Of a stretch of DNA of 16,384 nucleotides, positions 12,461 to 16,384 are shown one piece after another. Within the stretch, counting starts at the first letter, position 1, and every line of letters starts with the position of its first letter. Made by a program: the position numbers and the translations under genes. The notes below the pieces were generated by a model, which made no database searches, had not been told where the DNA came from, and saw nothing but the letters and a program-made list of their open reading frames with translations. The DNA is from Bacillota bacterium (lineage in GTDB: Bacteria; Bacillota; Clostridia; Lachnospirales; Lachnospiraceae), in the NCBI GenBank assembly GCA_023393095.1, contig JAEWMT010000048.1, positions 1 to 16,384 of the forward strand, written 5' to 3'.

Positions 12461-13000
12461 ATGATTACAGTATATTCATTATTATTTGCTATTATTTTCA
12501 TTTTATTAATAATTTTTATAATCAACTCACTGAGGAAAAAACCAAGCAGAAGTAATGACTCGGCTCATCAAATGAACCATACAATATATAACAATCCAAA
12601 TGATATGAATAACAATGGGATTCCGGATAACATTGAATTCACAAACCTACACTTGGATGAGGGTGGAGAGCCGGAGAATCTAGAGTTTACAAGTCAGGAC
12701 TTAGACCATGATGGAATAGCTAAGAATCTGGAATTCGCTAATCAAGACTTGGATCAGGATGAAATACCCGAGAATCCGGATTTCACAAATCAGGAATTAG
12801 ATCACGATCAAATACCGGAAAATCTAGAATTTACAGTTCAGGATTTAGATCATGATGGAATACCAAATGATATAGACAATAATATTAATATTAACTTGGA
12901 AGATACAGATATCTTAAGTAATAATTCTGATTCTGGAAATTATAATTCAGATAATTCTGATTCCAATTATAATGAATCCTTTGATTCTAATAATGATTAA
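12461..13000 (+). CDS. Membrane-anchored acidic protein with TSP3-like repeats
   Basis: This 179-residue protein has a long N-terminal hydrophobic helix (ITVYSLLFAIIFILLIIFII, 2-21) followed by SLRKK. That fits a signal anchor, but positive charges behind the helix favour a cytoplasmic C-terminus by the positive-inside rule, so the side is uncertain. Residues 48-127 are five 16-residue repeats (DLDHDGIPENLEFTNQ-like) plus part of a sixth ending DLDHDGIPNDIDNN. The D-x-D-x-DGIP core resembles bacterial thrombospondin type 3 calcium-binding repeats, although the acidic loop positions vary between units. The end is a low-complexity Asn/Asp/Ser tail (NSDSGNYNSDNSDSNY). No enzymatic domain is seen. 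It has its own promoter and no operon partners. Confidence 0.7.
   Translation: MITVYSLLFAIIFILLIIFIINSLRKKPSRSNDSAHQMNHTIYNNPNDMNNNGIPDNIEFTNLHLDEGGEPENLEFTSQDLDHDGIAKNLEFANQDLDQDEIPENPDFTNQELDHDQIPENLEFTVQDLDHDGIPNDIDNNININLEDTDILSNNSDSGNYNSDNSDSNYNESFDSNND
12602..12877 (+). repeat. Tandem 48-bp coding repeats
   Basis: Five in-frame 48-base units plus a partial sixth encode the 16-residue motif. The common core reads GAT-x-GAT-GGA-ATA-CCG-GAG-AAT-CTA-GAA-TTC-ACA with scattered differences at both synonymous and non-synonymous positions. Copies are clearly homologous but diverged, so the array is not freshly expanded. Confidence 0.8.
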
Positions 13001-13075
13001 AGCTCTTAAACTGAAAGGTAGCCTGATTAGCTATCATTCGTAATTTAATGTGATAGGACATGACTCCTGTGTTAA

Positions 13076-14473
13076 TTAGAAACATAATAAACCGCTTAGT
13101 ATTTCGATTCCACTCGTTATTTCTTCAAATGTTAAATGTGCATATCCCAGTATAATTTCATTCTGATGTTCTGCCCTGTGGTTTATTGAGTAATTTGCCA
13201 CAGGGTATATTTTTACTCCCGTAGCTCTAATCTGCTTCACTAAATCCTCTGTAAATACGACGTTATGAAAATGTACAACTACATGAAGGCCGGCTGCCTG
13301 ACCGGTAATATCATAATCGTTGTTGAAATGCTCAGTCAGTTCCTGAAGTAGATGTTCTCTCTTCCTATTATATAGTTTTTTCATTTTCCAGATATGTCTT
13401 TCCAAACCGCCGTTATGGATAAACTGAGCCAGTACATGTTGAGATATCACCTCAGTATGTACATCAGAATATTGTTTAAGTCTTTTATAACTGTCGACTA
13501 ATTCGTCCGGCAGCAGAATAAATCCAAGCCGAATTGCTGGAGCAAGAATTTTACTAAAGGAGCCGAGATAGATTACTTTGTCCGGTTTTAATTCGTAAAG
13601 AGAATTGACTGGCTGATCTTCAAAACGGAATTCACTGTCATAATCATCTTCAATAATATAGCAATCGTTTTTGATAGCATATTGGATTAGATCGATTCTC
13701 CTTGTAAGTGGGAGAATTCCTCCCATTGGATATTGATGTGATGGTGTTGTGTAGAGAAAGGCAGTGCACTCTTCGTCTTTCAATAAATCTGTCCGGATAC
13801 CTTTGTCATCAACCGGAATACTGGTAATAGGAAATCCGTTCATAGAGATTACCTCCAATAAACCGGAATGAAGAGGATCTTCTGTAATGACCTGTTTGTT
13901 TTCCTGGTATAAAAGCTTTGATATCAGAGCAAGACCCTGGGTAGATCCGGATACGATCATGATGTGATCCGGGCTGCAGCTAATACCTCTGGTTCGGTAC
14001 AGATATTGGGATAGTTCATTTCTAAGTTCAAGGACTCCTGCCGGACTGATGTATCTCAGTGAGGATGCCGGAAGATCATAGCAGATATCATGGTACAGCC
14101 TTCCCCATTCTTTGCGTGGGAAATATGATAAATCAGGGACGCCGGAACGAAAGTCTATCAGATTAACGGAAGCCTTATTGCTGATTGAGATGGTATTAAC
14201 ATCATTTCTAACAAAGGCTTTCAGTTGATCAGCAATCAAAGGCGATACAATAGTTCCGGAACCATGGTGACCCTCTAGATAACCCTCTGCAATCAGTTGA
14301 TTATATACCTCCAGTACGGTATTTCTGGATATATGCAGCTCGTCGGCCAATGTCCTTGTGGAGGGAAGCTTTTCCCCCTGACTTAAGGCCCCGCTTAATA
14401 TCATCTCTTTTATCTTGAAATATATCTGTCGGGTAATAGTCAAATTACTATTCAGATCAAGACTGAGCCACAT
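13076..14473 (-). CDS. MocR-type (GntR + aminotransferase fold) regulator
   Basis: This 465-residue protein is a PLP-dependent transcription regulator. Residues 10-75 form a GntR winged helix (QIYFKIKEMILSGALSQGEK, LPSTRTLADELHISRNTVLE, EGYLEGHHGSGT). Residues about 105-465 form a type I aminotransferase fold: SGSTQGLALI (175-184), YIIEDDYDSEFR (272-283) for the PLP ring, and SFSKILAPAIRLG (305-317) with Lys308 as the expected Schiff-base lysine. Such regulators sense PLP or amino-acid derivatives. GGAGGTGA stands 8 bases before the ATG. It is transcribed divergently from the B3/4-EamA pair. The shared intergenic region carries AAGTGG sites resembling the published PdxR motif, so it likely controls that pair and itself. 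Confidence 0.92.
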   Translation of the reverse strand: MWLSLDLNSNLTITRQIYFKIKEMILSGALSQGEKLPSTRTLADELHISRNTVLEVYNQLIAEGYLEGHHGSGTIVSPLIADQLKAFVRNDVNTISISNKASVNLIDFRSGVPDLSYFPRKEWGRLYHDICYDLPASSLRYISPAGVLELRNELSQYLYRTRGISCSPDHIMIVSGSTQGLALISKLLYQENKQVITEDPLHSGLLEVISMNGFPITSIPVDDKGIRTDLLKDEECTAFLYTTPSHQYPMGGILPLTRRIDLIQYAIKNDCYIIEDDYDSEFRFEDQPVNSLYELKPDKVIYLGSFSKILAPAIRLGFILLPDELVDSYKRLKQYSDVHTEVISQHVLAQFIHNGGLERHIWKMKKLYNRKREHLLQELTEHFNNDYDITGQAAGLHVVVHFHNVVFTEDLVKQIRATGVKIYPVANYSINHRAEHQNEIILGYAHLTFEEITSGIEILSGLLCF

Positions 14474-14490
14474 GGTATGTCACCTCCGAT

Positions 14491-14540
14491 AAGTGGTACT
14501 ATGATTTTTACTTGAGAGTGGTACTTTTCAAACCACTTTC
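14491..14540. promoter_or_regulatory. Operator array for the MocR regulator
   Basis: AGTGGTACT occurs at 14492-14500 and 14517-14525, 25 bases apart and thus on nearly the same helix face region. The inverse AAACCACTTT lies at 14531-14539. AAGTGGTACTA resembles the AAAGTGG-x-CTA motif described for PdxR-type MocR proteins. Paired direct repeats are typical for this family. A plus-strand promoter TTTTCA (14525-14530) to TATGAT (14548-14553), spaced 17, overlaps the sites. Confidence 0.65.
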
Positions 14541-14591
14541 CTACTTATATGATTATAACAATAATATCGATAAGAGGAAAGAGGTATCTTT

Positions 14592-15263
14592 ATGATAAAC
14601 ATTTCAGAAGATGTGAGACGATTATATCCGGGAATCCAATTTGGCTCTCTGGTAGTTAAAGGTTTGGGCAAATCCACAAATAAAGAGGCTTTTACAGAAT
14701 TGAAAAAAGAAGAAATATCCGAGTTGATAATAAATTATAAGGACTATGAGAGAAATAAATTTATTAACACGGAACCGATGATGCAATATAGAAATTACTA
14801 TAAAAAGTATAATAAGACCTATCATTTACTTTTGCAGCTTGAATCGGTAGTTCTAAAAGGAAGAAGTGTACCTGATGCAGGAGCCTTTGTCGAAGCCATG
14901 TTTTTAGCTGAATTAAAAGATTTGATATTAACTGCAGGACATGATATGGATGCACTTTCAACTCCATTAAACCTAAAAATTGCAAAAGGTGGGGAGAGCT
15001 TTACCGGAATTTCAGGCCAGGTTCAGGCACTTTCTGAAAATGATCTGTATTTGGAAGATCAGTTAGGTATCCTGTCAAGTATTATAAACGGTCCAGATGA
15101 TCGCACGCGGATTAGCAGTAAAACAAAGAGAGTAATGTATTTTGCATATGGAGTACAGAATATAACACGGCAGCAGATAATGCAGCATCTTAACCGGATC
15201 AAGGATTATCTGGCTATATATGCGCCGGATGCATCTTTTGAAGACATAATGATATGGGAGTAA
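14592..15263 (+). CDS. B3/4-domain protein (PheRS-beta editing-like)
   Basis: This 223-residue protein matches free-standing B3/4-domain proteins, which are related to the editing module of the phenylalanyl-tRNA synthetase beta subunit. Landmarks are YYKKYNKTYHLLLQLESVVL (69-88), VEAMFLAELKDLILTAGHDM (100-119), LGILSSIINGPDDRTRISSK (158-177) and YGVQNITRQQIMQHLNRIK (186-204). Such proteins may hydrolyse wrongly charged tRNA or bind amino acids, but this subfamily has no settled activity. AAAGAGG lies about 8 bases before the ATG. It overlaps the EamA transporter gene by 10 bases and is divergent from the MocR gene. The context suggests a role in handling an amino acid or amine that the regulator senses. 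Confidence 0.8.
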   Translation: MINISEDVRRLYPGIQFGSLVVKGLGKSTNKEAFTELKKEEISELIINYKDYERNKFINTEPMMQYRNYYKKYNKTYHLLLQLESVVLKGRSVPDAGAFVEAMFLAELKDLILTAGHDMDALSTPLNLKIAKGGESFTGISGQVQALSENDLYLEDQLGILSSIINGPDDRTRISSKTKRVMYFAYGVQNITRQQIMQHLNRIKDYLAIYAPDASFEDIMIWE

Positions 15264-16168
15264 TTTTGCAAAGATACAGGGCATATATCGATCTGACGCT
15301 GGCGATGTTTATTTCCGGAAGTGCTGTTGTTGTAAGTAAAAATATGGTCACTTCGTTACCGACTTTTTTGGCTACAGAGCTTGGAATTCTAATAGGCATG
15401 ATAATCCTAATTCCATTTACCTTTTTAATTAAGAAATGTGAATGGCGTTATGATGTCCGAACGCACAGTGTTATGTTTGCACAGGCCTTCTGTGGAGTAT
15501 TCCTATATCGGACATTTACATTTGTAGGATTAAAATTCACATCGGCAGCTTCCGGTGGACTGATAACAAGTGCAGGACCCGTATTGGTTTTATTACTGGC
15601 CTATTTCATATTGAAGGAGAGAGTTACTGCAAGACAGTTAATTGCAATCATCTGTACAGTGATAGGAATACTTATGGTTAATTTTACATCCTTTGCTTCA
15701 TCCGGTGATCCTGGATCATTAAAAGGTAATCTATTCATTATGGCAGCCGTGTTATGTGAAGCGTTGTTTTCCATTCTTAGTAAGGTCGAATGTAGACCTG
15801 TATCCGCATTGTGCCGGACCACAATAATTGTCATTTATGCATTCCTGTTGTTATTGCCTTTTTCTGTTCATGATGTCATCAATTATGACTTCCGTTTATT
15901 GAATGTTGAAACCATTTTATGCGTTTCCTATTATGGTGTGTTTGTAACATTTTTGTCCTATGTTTTCTGGTTTCGAGGAATTGCGTTAACATCAGCGGGA
16001 AATGCAGCGGTTTTTACCAGCGTCGTACCAATCAGTAGCGTATTACTTTCCGTTCTGCTGCTTCATGAGAAGCTTTTACCTTTACATATTGTTAGTATGG
16101 GATTTATCCTTACTGGGATTTGGGTATCGTGTGCATCAAAGAAGAGTGCTCCAGTTGCTGCCCAATAA
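15254..16168 (+). CDS. EamA/DMT-family transporter
   Basis: This 304-residue integral membrane protein has about ten hydrophobic segments in two EamA halves (about 12-145 and 158-293). Landmarks are TSAASGGLITSAGPVLVLLL (96-115) with YFILKERVTARQLIAIICTV (117-136) in the first half, and TSAGNAAVFTSVVPISSVLL (246-265) with LLLHEKLLPLHIVSMGFILT (268-287) in the second. The family exports or imports amino acids, nucleobases and other metabolites. Translation is probably coupled to the B3/4 gene. The ATG at 15254 lies inside its end, although a TTG at 15266 has a nearer GGGAG. Coupling to a MocR regulator suggests amino-acid or vitamin B6-related efflux or uptake; the substrate is not decidable. 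Confidence 0.88.
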   Translation: MGVILQRYRAYIDLTLAMFISGSAVVVSKNMVTSLPTFLATELGILIGMIILIPFTFLIKKCEWRYDVRTHSVMFAQAFCGVFLYRTFTFVGLKFTSAASGGLITSAGPVLVLLLAYFILKERVTARQLIAIICTVIGILMVNFTSFASSGDPGSLKGNLFIMAAVLCEALFSILSKVECRPVSALCRTTIIVIYAFLLLLPFSVHDVINYDFRLLNVETILCVSYYGVFVTFLSYVFWFRGIALTSAGNAAVFTSVVPISSVLLSVLLLHEKLLPLHIVSMGFILTGIWVSCASKKSAPVAAQ

Positions 16169-16227
16169 AATCAAATAAAGTTCGAATAAATTGCAGTAGA
16201 TTTTCGATAAATTATGTGATGTTTTTG

Positions 16228-16257
16228 TTGACAAATAACAAGGTAACGTAATATAAT
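16228..16257 (+). promoter_or_regulatory. Strong promoter of the tRNA gene
   Basis: Perfect TTGACA (16228-16233) and perfect TATAAT (16252-16257) are separated by 18 bases, about 50 bases before the mature tRNA 5' end. This consensus-like promoter fits stable-RNA expression. Confidence 0.85.
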
Positions 16258-16307
16258 AGTTTTGCTGTCTTGAGCGGAGCAGAATTGTTCCTTGCAGGAA
16301 AGCATAT

Positions 16308-16382
16308 CGAGGCGTGGCTCAGCTTGGCTAGAGCGCTGCGTTAGGGACGCAGAGGTCGCAAGTTCAAATCTTGTCGCCTCGA
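16308..16382 (+). tRNA. tRNA-Pro (anticodon AGG)
   Basis: The full cloverleaf can be drawn by hand: acceptor CGAGGCG/CGCCTCG, D arm GCTC-AGCTTGGCTA-GAGC, anticodon arm CTGCG-TTAGGGA-CGCAG, variable AGGTC, T arm GCAAG-TTCAAAT-CTTGT and discriminator A, 75 bases in all. The first base C and the G37 after the anticodon fit proline tRNA. CCA is not encoded; TT follows. Anticodon AGG with A34 is uncommon in bacteria and would need deamination to inosine for wider decoding. Confidence 0.9.
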
Positions 16383-16384
16383 TT

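Noticed and set aside
12602..12877. Tandem 48-base repeats considered as CRISPR-like or intergenic repeats
   Set aside because: They are in frame, diverge mainly as codons, have no spacer structure and encode a clear peptide motif.
13017..13035. Weak hairpin GGTAGC/GCTATC between the repeat protein and the MocR gene
   Set aside because: It has one wobble pair and no adequate T tract on either strand, so terminator function is not supported.
14622..15399. Several minus-strand frames opposite the B3/4 and EamA genes
   Set aside because: They are antisense shadows without ribosome sites, inside genes with clear family matches.

Overview
The window is AT-rich, densely coded Gram-positive DNA, most likely from a clostridial Bacillota (Lachnospiraceae-like). 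The signs are strong GGAGG ribosome sites, PBSX-type phage genes, a holin/NlpC lysis pair and a tRNA gene without encoded CCA. Species cannot be fixed from sequence reading alone. It divides into four parts.

(1) Bases 1-5690 are the distal late operon of a contractile-tailed prophage or PBSX-like tail particle. In order it encodes a DUF2577 protein (partial), DUF2634, baseplate J, DUF2313, a Kelch-repeat tail fibre, two small tail-associated proteins, a two-hairpin terminator region, a phage_holin_4 holin and a two-domain NlpC/P60 endolysin, then a strong terminator. Genes overlap by a few bases or are tightly spaced.

(2) Bases 5691-8507 are the accessory right end of the prophage. A promoter flanked by direct repeats drives a Panacea-domain (DUF4065) gene translationally coupled to an uncharacterised partner, a toxin-antitoxin-like pair. 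A secreted protein is convergent on the minus strand. A small HTH protein and an excisionase-like protein follow. No integrase follows the excisionase. The prophage ends at a 42-base 3' fragment of tRNA-Thr(GGT), running from the anticodon loop to the discriminator base. This is the expected attR left by integration at a tRNA 3' end, and the presumed native tRNA terminator lies just beyond it.

(3) Bases 8508-11205 are a graveyard of mobile-element pieces. They include a broken integrase C-terminus beside the att site, a promoter with a very short ORF, an intact tyrosine-recombinase-like gene that has lost its catalytic residues but keeps its own promoter, a broken XRE regulator overlapping a small membrane protein, a probably frameshifted small hydrophobic protein, and the N-terminal stub of a terminase small subunit. 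Bases 9138-9318 and 10912-11029 show nothing I can name.

(4) Bases 11206-16384 look like host chromosome. They carry a PfkB-family sugar kinase, a membrane-anchored acidic protein with five 16-residue DxDxDGIP-type repeats, and a MocR regulator divergent from a B3/4-domain protein and an EamA-family transporter. The divergent promoter region carries three AAGTGG-type sites. The window ends with a strong promoter and a tRNA-Pro with the uncommon anticodon AGG. Bases 11206-11390 hold only the upstream region of the kinase gene, with no convincing promoter.
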